From positions 1 through 34,741 of the IMG/VR virus record IMGVR_UViG_3300042673_000319: a stretch of DNA of 34,741 bases; one strand, 5' to 3'. Below the pieces are notes generated by a model. The model worked only from the letters and a program-made list of their open reading frames with translations. It searched no databases and had not been told where the DNA came from. Source of the stretch: a virus. The position numbers and the translations under genes were made by a program. Of this stretch, positions 8,101 through 14,949 are shown piece by piece (the first letter of the stretch is position 1; each line of letters opens with the position of its first letter).

Positions 8101-10775
8101 TTACCAGTTAGAGGATTAGTAGCAGCATTCTGTATATCTGCACTATAGTCATAGCTAGAGACAGAGTTAAATGATTGTGCAAAGTTCTTTCTACTAATAC
8201 CATTTAGATAGATTTGTAAGTAAGTTTGATATGCTGTAAAGAATGCTACAGCACTAAATCCTCCTAGGTCAGCAATCTTCTTGCTAGAGTTTAAGGCATC
8301 TATTTGAGTTTGTCTGGTAAGAAGCTTGTACATAGAATGCTTCTGTACCTCAACAAAATGAGATCTTCCACCACCAAACAATACACTTTCTAATTTAAGA
8401 ACATTACCTAATGTAGGTTGTCCAAAAGAAGTTTCTGGTGAATTAAATACTTGTCTATATTTAGATTCAATACTACTAAATCCATCTAAGTTATTTGGAA
8501 AACAATTAATATTTACTTTACTATTTTCCACTATAGTGAAACGATCACATCCTGATACAAATGTAGGAGCACCTATTGAATTAACTGTCACTGATGTATT
8601 AAATGGTACAGTGATAGTTTGTAAAGCTCCAGTTATAGGATCTAAATAATTAAATACAGGTGCTGAAAAAGTTACACATTTATAAGTTGAAGAGATTATA
8701 TAAGTGCTAGATGTAATGTTTGTAAATGTAGCTGCTCCTGTATTTACAACAGGAAGTGTAAGAGAACATATTTCAGTGGTAGCTGTAGTAAAATTTTGAC
8801 TTGATACAGTGCCTGTATAACAATCTGTATATTGTAATGCACCATCAACTGTAGCTGTCACTTGGAAAGTATCACATTGAGACATGTAAGAATTGCTCTT
8901 CTCAAGTAAGAATGGATCTTTAGCAAGGTCATTATATGGATAGTTAGGATAGTAAAAGTTTGTACCTTCTCTATTGTACTTACCTACATTTCTCAATATA
9001 CCTTTAGCAATAATAGATTTGTTTGCACTTCTATTTCCTCTCACTATTTTAAATCCAACAATTGAAGCTTTTTCTTCAGTTGTTAAAGTAGATGTTTGAA
9101 TTAAGAATGCTACCTGTTGTACATCTATTTTTACACCTATTGGATAGATGGCATTAGAAGTTTGCATGATTGGTTCTATCTGACCACCTGCATATGTAAT
9201 AGGAGGAGTCTCAAAGTAAGGAGAAACTAATACATCAGGAAATTTGTGATGTCTAATTTTTTGATCAGCAAGGTCTCCCCATACATCTACATTACAAGGA
9301 TATTTTTCATCTTGAGCTTCCCAATAGGCAAATTCTCCAGATTGATATGGATATGCTTGTCCTATATTTTCATTGGTAGAAACAGGATATGTAGTGGATA
9401 CAGTGGCAGTGTTATATATCTTCCAATAAGGTTGAGGAGCTCCATCTCCTATGTAATCTGCATTAGCTGTTGTTACATCTGGCTGAGATAACTCTTGAGC
9501 ATTTTTAACTCTACCAGGAATATGAAAGCCATCTGTTTGTTTACCATTATCTAATAAAAAGACTATCTCAAATGCATATACTTCATCTCTTAGATATCCT
9601 CTAAGATTAGCTGTATAGAAAGGATCTGCATAGCTATTACCTGCTGGTAACTTATAAGTTTCCCATTCTAATGTTATTTTACTAGCAATTGATTGATAGT
9701 TAATTCTATCAACAGAAGTAAGATTGTCCCAAACGATATAGTCTTGCACACTTGTAACATCTTGTGCAATATCATAATAAGGGAACTTCTCTAATATGTC
9801 ACCTAAGCTTAAAGGTATTTGTGTTTGGTTTTGACCTGAATAAGTGGCTGTTGTTGTCTCGTCTTGAATCTTATAAGTTCCTACAAGTTCTACACTTGTA
9901 CCATTATTAATAGTCTTAATAACAGCTAAATTAAAATATTGGAAGTATCCTGTAATATCTACATTACCAATACTTAACAATATAGACTTTCCTACAGAGT
10001 ATTGAAAATCAGGAGTAGTTATCTCTGTATTTGCAATAGATGTAGGATTAGTTACAGAATAATAGGATGTGTATCCATCTCCTGAAGCATTACAATATTG
10101 AACAGCAAACTGATATGTACCTGCTTGTAAATCTCCACCTACAGCTGTTCCAGTAATATCTATGCTAGGAATAGAGAAGTTAGGTTGTACTTTTAACTTA
10201 TTACAGTCAAGTATAGGGGTGACAGTTGGCTCACAACTTGAAGCTTCTGGATCATAAGTTGAAATATAGGGAACTTGTTCAATGTTTATATATCTTCTTG
10301 GATTTAATCCATCAGTCCAATATACCTCAGTGGTACAGTTTGTAATCTTATGTACAGCCTTATGAATAGGATAGTTTATATCAAAGTTTAAGCATACAGA
10401 GTCAGCACATACAGTGATTCCTAAATCAGGATATTCTGTACATAGTGTATGATATTCACAATCATTGTTATCCATATATCCAATTTCACTTCCTCCTGTT
10501 TCAGGATTAGCTAAAAAGAATATGTGTTTGTTTTTCTCTTGAATGAAATGAGTTCCAATTAAATGATAGCCTTCAGGAAACTCTAAACAAGCTTCATTAC
10601 TTGGCTCATTTTGATAACTTACAGAATTAGCATCAAAGTTTTCTAATGCTCCATTTAGGGCATAAGAAAGTTTACCCTTCTGTATTTGGTTTACAGAAGA
10701 ATCCATATCTAGTCCAACTCTGCCAAGATTATACTCTTGTCTTATGTTAGATGTTCCTTCTTGGTTATCTGCCAT
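5157..10775 (-). CDS. crAss-like muzzle (tail stabilisation) protein with Thr-linked adhesin-like extensions
   Basis: About 1872 residues from the ATG at 10775 (MADNQEG...). An in-frame ATG at 10826 exists, but it lies well inside the upstream gene and the family-like N-terminus begins at 10775, giving an 11-nt overlap. The first ~1500 residues resemble the crAss muzzle/stabilisation protein: QNEPSNEACLEFPEGYHLIG, a segment around KNKHIFFLANPETGGSEIG, and an ending NKSWTASFNMNTKAWVSFH then PNFYIGENGFYYSGLNEG. In this family it forms the distal tail muzzle. Thr/Ser-rich linkers occur near residues 1115, 1520, 1550, 1640 and 1745. The last four string together small Cys-containing domains, two sharing a PAPAGxY motif. 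That ~350-residue tail is unlike the core and looks like an adhesion add-on. The expected C-terminus seems to be encoded by the next gene. Confidence 0.85.
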   Translation of the reverse strand: MADNQEGTSNIRQEYNLGRVGLDMDSSVNQIQKGKLSYALNGALENFDANSVSYQNEPSNEACLEFPEGYHLIGTHFIQEKNKHIFFLANPETGGSEIGYMDNNDCEYHTLCTEYPDLGITVCADSVCLNFDINYPIHKAVHKITNCTTEVYWTDGLNPRRYINIEQVPYISTYDPEASSCEPTVTPILDCNKLKVQPNFSIPSIDITGTAVGGDLQAGTYQFAVQYCNASGDGYTSYYSVTNPTSIANTEITTPDFQYSVGKSILLSIGNVDITGYFQYFNLAVIKTINNGTSVELVGTYKIQDETTTATYSGQNQTQIPLSLGDILEKFPYYDIAQDVTSVQDYIVWDNLTSVDRINYQSIASKITLEWETYKLPAGNSYADPFYTANLRGYLRDEVYAFEIVFLLDNGKQTDGFHIPGRVKNAQELSQPDVTTANADYIGDGAPQPYWKIYNTATVSTTYPVSTNENIGQAYPYQSGEFAYWEAQDEKYPCNVDVWGDLADQKIRHHKFPDVLVSPYFETPPITYAGGQIEPIMQTSNAIYPIGVKIDVQQVAFLIQTSTLTTEEKASIVGFKIVRGNRSANKSIIAKGILRNVGKYNREGTNFYYPNYPYNDLAKDPFLLEKSNSYMSQCDTFQVTATVDGALQYTDCYTGTVSSQNFTTATTEICSLTLPVVNTGAATFTNITSSTYIISSTYKCVTFSAPVFNYLDPITGALQTITVPFNTSVTVNSIGAPTFVSGCDRFTIVENSKVNINCFPNNLDGFSSIESKYRQVFNSPETSFGQPTLGNVLKLESVLFGGGRSHFVEVQKHSMYKLLTRQTQIDALNSSKKIADLGGFSAVAFFTAYQTYLQIYLNGISRKNFAQSFNSVSSYDYSADIQNAATNPLTGNIGIKQRQLDKCQYVFPGVQNVGDNHDLNNFNRESSIYTKTIEKRTGVVNPIDPLPFPNQTPSLYIAGVSQISDDSRFTISQANNCSAPEQQEDIKVVSYYASIKAINNNQYGQIYSYQTIDTGFQRIFSSLPATEVIFGGDTYIGKFGFKTKLPFFIDNRVGAPDDSDIYYDELGNVAYPQYWYSARSELSDYFVGGTLMKNIISTKAHYLDCPNDYIVDNISTTTTTSSTTPAPGTVLAGSQNYIYDGKMYLFAYGIPYFYVESSINVDLRQAFNNLEGDFYPHVSSGIPDTWFQESRVPIALDNTYYYNTTFSKQNTENFFSHLPSDWIKQLCFTYFPFRAIYSDPQESYSDNRINNWLIYRPISFFDFPQNYGKLVSLDGIQNKATLARFENKSLLYGNLLTMNTSSPQAAFLGNPTLFTSAPAIDYAETDLGYVGSQNKFLLKIPDGQITIDAKRGQIFLIAGATKAIDISAFGSGLNRFFTDHLAFEILRHFPTANIDNHFNGLGLHGVYDSKFERIIITKLDYIPQPNKQIYYNEALQKFYINQPVAGNTSVIRYVNLTDVEYFCNKSWTASFNMNTKAWVSFHTYIPNFYIGENGFYYSGLNEGCELSAVAVTEIPSPTTTTTTTAVPLECALNGTATYVPPPTTTTTTSSSTSTTTSTSTSTTSTTTTTYCQSIGVVGCFNWTWTAGEEGGIVQWTDCNGNPQSNALGPNDSGSGCLCDGQTPSASGIVIGPTQVGTCGEITTTTSTSTTQSEWTTIEYGFNAFDPNQACDNYELNVLTTVYVLVVETPIVLGSHFYSLPSVGNPAPAGFYARPCNIPGSNCTYEVTGFDGEVTGIAECGTLTTTTTTTLPPAPTYVPLDASAIGYNETNAPYTGICCVQKLIYVNSSGAFIFSELPIVPVPSGYTLVTQFWVDDNGVPYFEFASVMYVDQFLTIPAPAGYYGGAANGYRRIQGSVGLFSDPVTSCAGVDCL
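6070..6160. repeat. Low-complexity Thr/Ser codon tract in the muzzle gene
   Basis: Trinucleotide-rich tract of ACN and AGT/TCN codons (read leftward) encoding a nearly pure Thr/Ser linker of about 28 residues. Similar shorter tracts lie at 5525-5560, 5825-5860, 6205-6225 and 7405-7435 in the same gene, at 14665-14710, at 16135-16165 and at 21245-21320 in other genes. Length changes by whole codons would keep the frame. Confidence 0.8.
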
Positions 10776-11721
10776 ATCTTGAGCTTCTGTTTGGTAATTC
10801 GTATTGTGCAAAGCGTTGTAAATCATTTCTTACTCTTCTTTGCTTAGTCCATACATCTTGTTTCTTAATCTCAGTGTAAGCCATAATAAAAGCTTCTTCT
10901 GAAAGTTGCTTATAGTAAACTAACTTAGCTTGTATTTGGTTGAATGTCTCATCATTGATTTGGTTAGATAAGGTTTCAAAAACTTTATATTTAATAAAGG
11001 CTTCTACGTATTCTCTTATACGATAGTTATCAGGAATTAATTGATTACCTGTAGCATCATAGTCTGTAGCATAGAAAATCATATGAACAACACCACAGCT
11101 GAAGTTTGTAACAAACTTATTATCTCTAATATCAAAGCTATCATAACCAGCACTTCCTGGAGTGAACTCATGCACAGGGGGTGCATTTGTATAAAACTGC
11201 CAAGCATCTGTATAGCTTACATCACATTTACCTTGGCAAGATATATTGCCTGGTTTTAATAAATACTCTTTTCTTATACCTCTAGCTATCTGTTGATTGG
11301 TTTTATATACAGCTTGGATGATATCAGGCATACACGTAGGACATCCTGTTGTACATTGTGGATTAGTACATGGTACTCCACCACTAATAACAGGAGAGAC
11401 TTGTATTGTTGTTTGGCTAGCTGCCTGAGAATAGAATGAGTTAGCTGTTTGATATGGAAGCTGAGGAATCTCTGTACACATCCAAGCTTCTCTAACAGCA
11501 AAGAAGTTGTCAGGAAGTCTAGCTTCATATCCAGAAATATCTAATGTCTGTTCAGCAATGACATAACTTGATCTACCCATCTTTTGTAGACACTTGTCTA
11601 AATAGGTGGGGAACATTAAATCATCAACTGCTCCTGTGTCAAAGTAAGATTTTAACTCTTCTTTAACAATTGAATAGATTGGCTCAGGAGAGACAAAGTT
11701 GTATCTGTAATAGTATGCCAT
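10765..11721 (-). CDS. Tail tubular / ring protein (crAss-type, P22 gp4-like position)
   Basis: 318 residues. The N-terminus (SPEPIYSIVKEELKSYFD, then YLDKCLQKMG and ISGYEARLPDNFFAVREAW) is typical of the tail tubular/ring protein encoded directly before the muzzle in crAss-like phages; such proteins build the tail barrel below the portal. A Cys-rich loop around residues 115-132 (CTNPQCTTGCPTCMP) and C-C pairs nearby may bind metal. The C-terminal region (VRNDLQRFAQYELPNRSSRYG) is basic. It lies 6 nt after the IHF-like gene and overlaps the start of the muzzle gene by 11 nt. Function inferred from family and order. Confidence 0.8.
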   Translation of the reverse strand: MAYYYRYNFVSPEPIYSIVKEELKSYFDTGAVDDLMFPTYLDKCLQKMGRSSYVIAEQTLDISGYEARLPDNFFAVREAWMCTEIPQLPYQTANSFYSQAASQTTIQVSPVISGGVPCTNPQCTTGCPTCMPDIIQAVYKTNQQIARGIRKEYLLKPGNISCQGKCDVSYTDAWQFYTNAPPVHEFTPGSAGYDSFDIRDNKFVTNFSCGVVHMIFYATDYDATGNQLIPDNYRIREYVEAFIKYKVFETLSNQINDETFNQIQAKLVYYKQLSEEAFIMAYTEIKKQDVWTKQRRVRNDLQRFAQYELPNRSSRYGR

Positions 11722-11727
11722 GTTATT

Positions 11728-12204
11728 TTATTTTTTCCATTCCCTATAAAGGTGCTGGTATTTGTCATCTGTTTTTATGTAATGTGACAGCAATCTAGAA
11801 GTTGAACGAGAAGGTTTGAAGTACCATAAGTTGATGTTACGAATTCTTGTAGACTCTTTAAACCACATCCAACCAAAGAAGAATCCTTCTGTATGGAAGT
11901 TAAAGTTATAAATGATCTTACCCTTTTGTTTTGTCTTTTGCCAATCAACTGGTAGGTTAACCATCTCCTTACCATCAACTGTTTTCATCTTCTTTCTCTT
12001 CTTTTTATTGATAGAGAATTCACCAAAGCCAAAAGGAAGTCTTGCTTTCTCTCCTGTTTCTAGAATGTAGTTTTTGAAATGTTCATTATATTGATATATA
12101 ATGTTTCTCCACTCATCAAATGTAACTTTTATGGTGGGATTTTTTCTGCAGAAATTGTTGTAGTTTTCTTTACTGGAGCTTCTCCAGTCAATCTTGGTTC
12201 GCAT
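11728..12204 (-). CDS. IHF/HU-like fold protein among tail genes (crAss ring/IHF protein)
   Basis: 158 basic residues. The core GEKARLPFGFGEFSINKKK (51-69) matches the beta-arm region of IHF/HU proteins (GFGxFxxxxR-type), preceded by two helices (about 12-50). A C-terminal block (WMWFKESTRIRNINLWYFKP, about 112-131, then SRSTSRLLSHYI) is not part of classical HU. crAss-like phages usually encode two such proteins. As I recall, virion structures of crAss001 place IHF-like folds in tail ring proteins, so a structural role is at least as likely as DNA bending. Coupled by TAATG to the upstream gene. Confidence 0.7.
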   Translation of the reverse strand: MRTKIDWRSSSKENYNNFCRKNPTIKVTFDEWRNIIYQYNEHFKNYILETGEKARLPFGFGEFSINKKKRKKMKTVDGKEMVNLPVDWQKTKQKGKIIYNFNFHTEGFFFGWMWFKESTRIRNINLWYFKPSRSTSRLLSHYIKTDDKYQHLYREWKK

Positions 12205-12941
12205 TAACTAGTTGGTTTAGCATTAGGAGCCTGACCATCTATACCATCAAATGTCATGTCAGTCTTAATGCTAAAGTAAGTAGATAATAGTTTTTGAGAA
12301 GTTAACTCTAATACTTGCTTTTCTAAATAACCAGGACATCCAAACTCCTTATCCAATGGATTCATACAGTATTCTTCATTGCTTACTGTAGGAGCTGGGC
12401 CACATGCACAGTCTGATGGGTATAGTATATCATTAGGAACATCTTCTTCAAAGAATGCAGAAATTCTCACTGAGTGCAAATTAGGATTATTAATGTATAA
12501 ATATCCTCCATTTGCTATCCAGTAATATTGTTCAGCTCTAATGATAGGTAGCTTTAATAAATTTAAGTATCTGTTAATTGTAATCTCTTTAAATCTTTTT
12601 CCTTTACCACCCATAGCGTTGATAGAATATACACCTTGTATTAGATATTGATAGTTTCCTTCACTGATGCGAGGAAGTTTGAATCTGCTTCTTGCCACTT
12701 GACAAGGATCAACATACTCACAGCAATCAGAAATAGGAACCTCTATCATCTCTAAACAAGGAAGTGTTTGGAATACAGTGTCTGTAGCCCAAAGCTTTCT
12801 GAGATTTGTTTCTCTCTTTACCAATAAAAATGTATTGTTTCTAACCTCAGACGCAACAACCCTATCAGTGATAAGGTTATCTGTTGTTAATAGTTTGTGC
12901 ATTGCACGAACATCTGAGACCATTTTTCTTAATGTAGCCAT
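12204..12941 (-). CDS. crAss-conserved ring/head-tail structural protein
   Basis: 245 residues with a strongly family-like N-terminus: TLRKMVSDVRAMHKLLTTDN, ITDRVVASEVRNNTFLLVKR, ETNLRKLWATDT, then LEMIEVPISDCCEYVDPC (about 83-100). crAss-like phages carry this between the capsid genes and the muzzle, and it is thought to form a ring below the portal. Cys pairs occur at about 93-100 and 176-180. The C-terminus (QVLELTSQKLLSTYFSIKTD) is helical. Both its start (12941) and stop (12204) overlap neighbours by one base as TAATG, so translation is probably coupled through this three-gene block. Confidence 0.78.
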   Translation of the reverse strand: MATLRKMVSDVRAMHKLLTTDNLITDRVVASEVRNNTFLLVKRETNLRKLWATDTVFQTLPCLEMIEVPISDCCEYVDPCQVARSRFKLPRISEGNYQYLIQGVYSINAMGGKGKRFKEITINRYLNLLKLPIIRAEQYYWIANGGYLYINNPNLHSVRISAFFEEDVPNDILYPSDCACGPAPTVSNEEYCMNPLDKEFGCPGYLEKQVLELTSQKLLSTYFSIKTDMTFDGIDGQAPNAKPTS

Positions 12942-14191
12942 TATAAATACTGTTTGAATATATTTGTTATTCCTTCATCATAATCAATTAGGAATCCTGT
13001 AACTTCTGCTTTAGACATCGTATGACCATTCTTATCATCCCATAGACTCTTAGCATTTGAGAATGCTGGGATCTGGTAAAATTTAATACCATTGAAATCA
13101 TGACTCACTTCATGGTGTTTGTCTCCTGTGAATATATAAAACTTATCATGGTAAGACCATCTTGCTCTGTATTCTATTGGAAACAATGCAGCAAGCTTTG
13201 CAGGTTTAATAGCATCTCCATGATTAAACATCAATGCTGATTGACCATAGCTTACATACTTTCTATACTTAGGAGAACAATCAAATGTTACTCTCTCTGT
13301 ATTTCTGAAGTAGGTTTGTAACCAATTCACCATATGCCATCCTACAAACTCATCATGATTACCTGCTACATATACTACCTTCACTTCTTTACCATACTGT
13401 AATAACATTGTAATCATTAAGATCTCATGTCCACAGATATACTCAAAAGAAGTGTGATATGTGTGAGTGTTTGTTTGAGGAGTTCCTTTTGTAGTCATAC
13501 CACTGTATTCACTATTGAACTCATCAGACCCAATGATATATGTAATTTGTTCTAAGTTGTTTGAAAGCTGAGCTTGGTTAGCTATTAACTCCACCTTGTA
13601 CATGATATGAGCTAGTCTATTAGTAACATCATTGTTACCATCTATGTCATATTTGTTCAAGTGAGAGTCTTGTTTGTTGATGACTAACATACCTTTTGGT
13701 TTGTCAAAGTCAACCTTAGGACTCATAACCTCTTGACTTACAGGCTTATATGAAGCTAAAAAGTCTACAAACGCATCTTGAAAAACTTGTTCTGTAGACT
13801 TCTTCCCTAACCAGGCTTTGACTTGCCAATGTGGATTCCCACCATTTCCCCAGTAGTTCTGTACGTACTTGGTGATTTCCCATTTGTCTGTGTCAATCTT
13901 ACACTTTACTATGAGCTCATCTAAGCTCTTAATTTCATCTTTTGTATTGAAGACAATCTCTCCTGTTCCTTTAGCTATATCCTCTTCAAATCTTACTATT
14001 GTTTCCTCTAGCTCAGAAACATAGTTACCTACCTCTGCCACTTCTTCAACAAGTTCTCTATTTCTTAACTCTATCAACAACTCATCAACCTCTGATTCTG
14101 TAATTCCAAGCTTGTCAGCGTAGAACTTTTTACTCTTTTTCCAATGTAGGATTTCTTCTAGCTGGTTTAGTAATGCTTGATTCTCAGGCAT
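12941..14191 (-). CDS. Calcineurin-like metallophosphoesterase with N-terminal helix-turn-helix-like region
   Basis: 416 residues. The C-terminal domain (about 165-416) shows the metallophosphoesterase motifs in order: DSH (175-177, in place of DxH), GSDEFN (221-226), GNHD (277-280), NHGD (323-326) and GDKHHE (356-361). It should therefore be an active two-metal phosphatase or nuclease. Residues 1-55 are helical, with a winged-helix-like LGITESEVDELLIELRNREL segment (28-47). A helical block KYVQNYWGNGGNPHWQVKAW (108-127) follows. It heads a new transcription unit with its own promoter and a terminator just upstream, and is TAATG-coupled to a ring protein. DNA processing at ejection or packaging is possible; the substrate is unknown. 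Confidence 0.85.
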   Translation of the reverse strand: MPENQALLNQLEEILHWKKSKKFYADKLGITESEVDELLIELRNRELVEEVAEVGNYVSELEETIVRFEEDIAKGTGEIVFNTKDEIKSLDELIVKCKIDTDKWEITKYVQNYWGNGGNPHWQVKAWLGKKSTEQVFQDAFVDFLASYKPVSQEVMSPKVDFDKPKGMLVINKQDSHLNKYDIDGNNDVTNRLAHIMYKVELIANQAQLSNNLEQITYIIGSDEFNSEYSGMTTKGTPQTNTHTYHTSFEYICGHEILMITMLLQYGKEVKVVYVAGNHDEFVGWHMVNWLQTYFRNTERVTFDCSPKYRKYVSYGQSALMFNHGDAIKPAKLAALFPIEYRARWSYHDKFYIFTGDKHHEVSHDFNGIKFYQIPAFSNAKSLWDDKNGHTMSKAEVTGFLIDYDEGITNIFKQYL

Positions 14192-14219
14192 ATGTAGTTT
14201 ATTTTGGTTAAAATTATTG

Positions 14220-14251
14220 TAAAGATAGGAACTATTTCTGAATTTCCCAAA
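14220..14251 (-). promoter_or_regulatory. Bacteroidota-type promoter for the metallophosphoesterase-tail unit
   Basis: On the minus strand, TTTG (14251-14248), 20 nt, then TATCTTTA (14227-14220). This fits the Bacteroidota -33 TTTG / -7 TAnnTTTG pattern except for the last base. It lies about 29 nt before the ATG at 14191 and directly after a terminator. Confidence 0.55.
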
Positions 14252-14258
14252 AATAAAC

Positions 14259-14273
14259 TAACTATTTTGGTTA
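14259..14273. promoter_or_regulatory. Imperfect inverted repeat, candidate operator
   Basis: TAACTATTTTGGTTA: arms differ at one position from a perfect TAACTA/TAGTTA palindrome. It sits 7 nt upstream of the -33 box at 14248-14251. A related perfect repeat lies at 14280-14296 and another at 34356-34374. Confidence 0.5.
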
Positions 14274-14279
14274 TATGGA

Positions 14280-14296
14280 ATAACTTTTTTAGTTAT
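14280..14296. promoter_or_regulatory. Inverted repeat, candidate operator
   Basis: ATAACT-N5-AGTTAT, perfect 6-bp arms. Its centre is about 22 bp from that of the neighbouring copy at 14259-14273, which places both near the same face of the helix (two turns). Confidence 0.5.
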
Positions 14297-14300
14297 AGTT

Positions 14301-14334
14301 AAAACAAAAACTCCCAGGGTAGAAACCCCAGGAG
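14301..14334 (-). terminator. Intrinsic terminator after the adhesion cassette
   Basis: In the leftward transcript the segment 14334-14311 forms a 10-bp stem (CTCCTGGGGT with ACCCTGGGAG, including two G-U pairs, loop TTCT), followed at once by TTTTTGTTTT. A second small hairpin (TCCTGT/ACAGGA, 14339-14360) lies between it and the stop at 14375. Confidence 0.8.
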
Positions 14335-14374
14335 AACTTCCTGTAAACCAACAAACAGGATTTTTAAAATTGTA

Positions 14375-14938
14375 TTAGCATTGGAACTCATAATATTCAA
14401 AACTGCCACTTGTAATATTCCAACATATATTCTCTGAATCATAGAATAAAGCAGTGATAGGAGCACCTACAGCGTTTCTAGCAATTGCTGTACATGTTAT
14501 AGAACTGCCTCCTCCTAGGCCTGCAAATGAATCACCATTGGCTTCAAACAATGCATAGTCAGAAGCATCTAAGTATATTCTTAAAATTGAACCTGTAGGA
14601 CATCCATCATATCCAGCATAACGTCCTATATCAGCTAAATATAATTCATCTGGATTAGGGGTTGTAGATGTAGAGGTTGTGCTTGTACTACTTGTAGAAG
14701 TGGTGGTGGTTGTTGGAGCTCCAGATACAATTAAGTAAAGGTCTCTTTGACAAACTCCTGTAGATCTTACAAGAACTTGTGTAGTTCCATCTGGAGCTAG
14801 GCTTGAAGTATATCCAGCAATAAGAGCTGCTCTAGAAATACCAGTTTCAAATGCTGTTGTGTAACCATTTGCATTTGAGTATAAGTTGAATGGACCTGTA
14901 TCAGATCCTGCTAGGGTAAGTGTTATTATTACTGTCAT
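14375..14938 (-). CDS. Small virion adhesion protein: GPF-type domain, Thr linker, C-terminal domain
   Basis: 187 residues in three parts. Residues 1-74 form a beta-rich domain (TVIITLTLAGSDTGPFNLYS, LIAGYTSS, STGVC) homologous by eye to the N-terminus of the 288-residue protein at 4280-5146. Residues 75-95 are an almost pure Thr/Ser linker. Residues 98-187 form a small domain starting ELYLADIGRYAGYDGCPTGS; the propeller protein at 15892 has a similar YYLAD segment right after its Thr linker. There is no signal peptide. It is the last gene before a strong terminator and is probably a tail or fibre tip component; binding target unknown. Confidence 0.65.
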   Translation of the reverse strand: MTVIITLTLAGSDTGPFNLYSNANGYTTAFETGISRAALIAGYTSSLAPDGTTQVLVRSTGVCQRDLYLIVSGAPTTTTTSTSSTSTTSTSTTPNPDELYLADIGRYAGYDGCPTGSILRIYLDASDYALFEANGDSFAGLGGGSSITCTAIARNAVGAPITALFYDSENICWNITSGSFEYYEFQC

Positions 14939-14949
14939 AATTATTATTG

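Noticed and set aside
10776-10826. Upstream start for the muzzle gene (MIYNALHNTNY...)
   Set aside because: It lies inside the end of the tubular-protein gene and gives a non-family extension; MADNQEG at 10775 fits better.
11286-11528. 80-codon minus-strand frame inside the tubular-protein gene
   Set aside because: Fully embedded in a well-supported gene and lacking recognisable features.
14192-14374. A small gene in the gap between the adhesion cassette and the phosphoesterase
   Set aside because: No frame of useful length; the gap is explained by terminator, palindromes and promoter.
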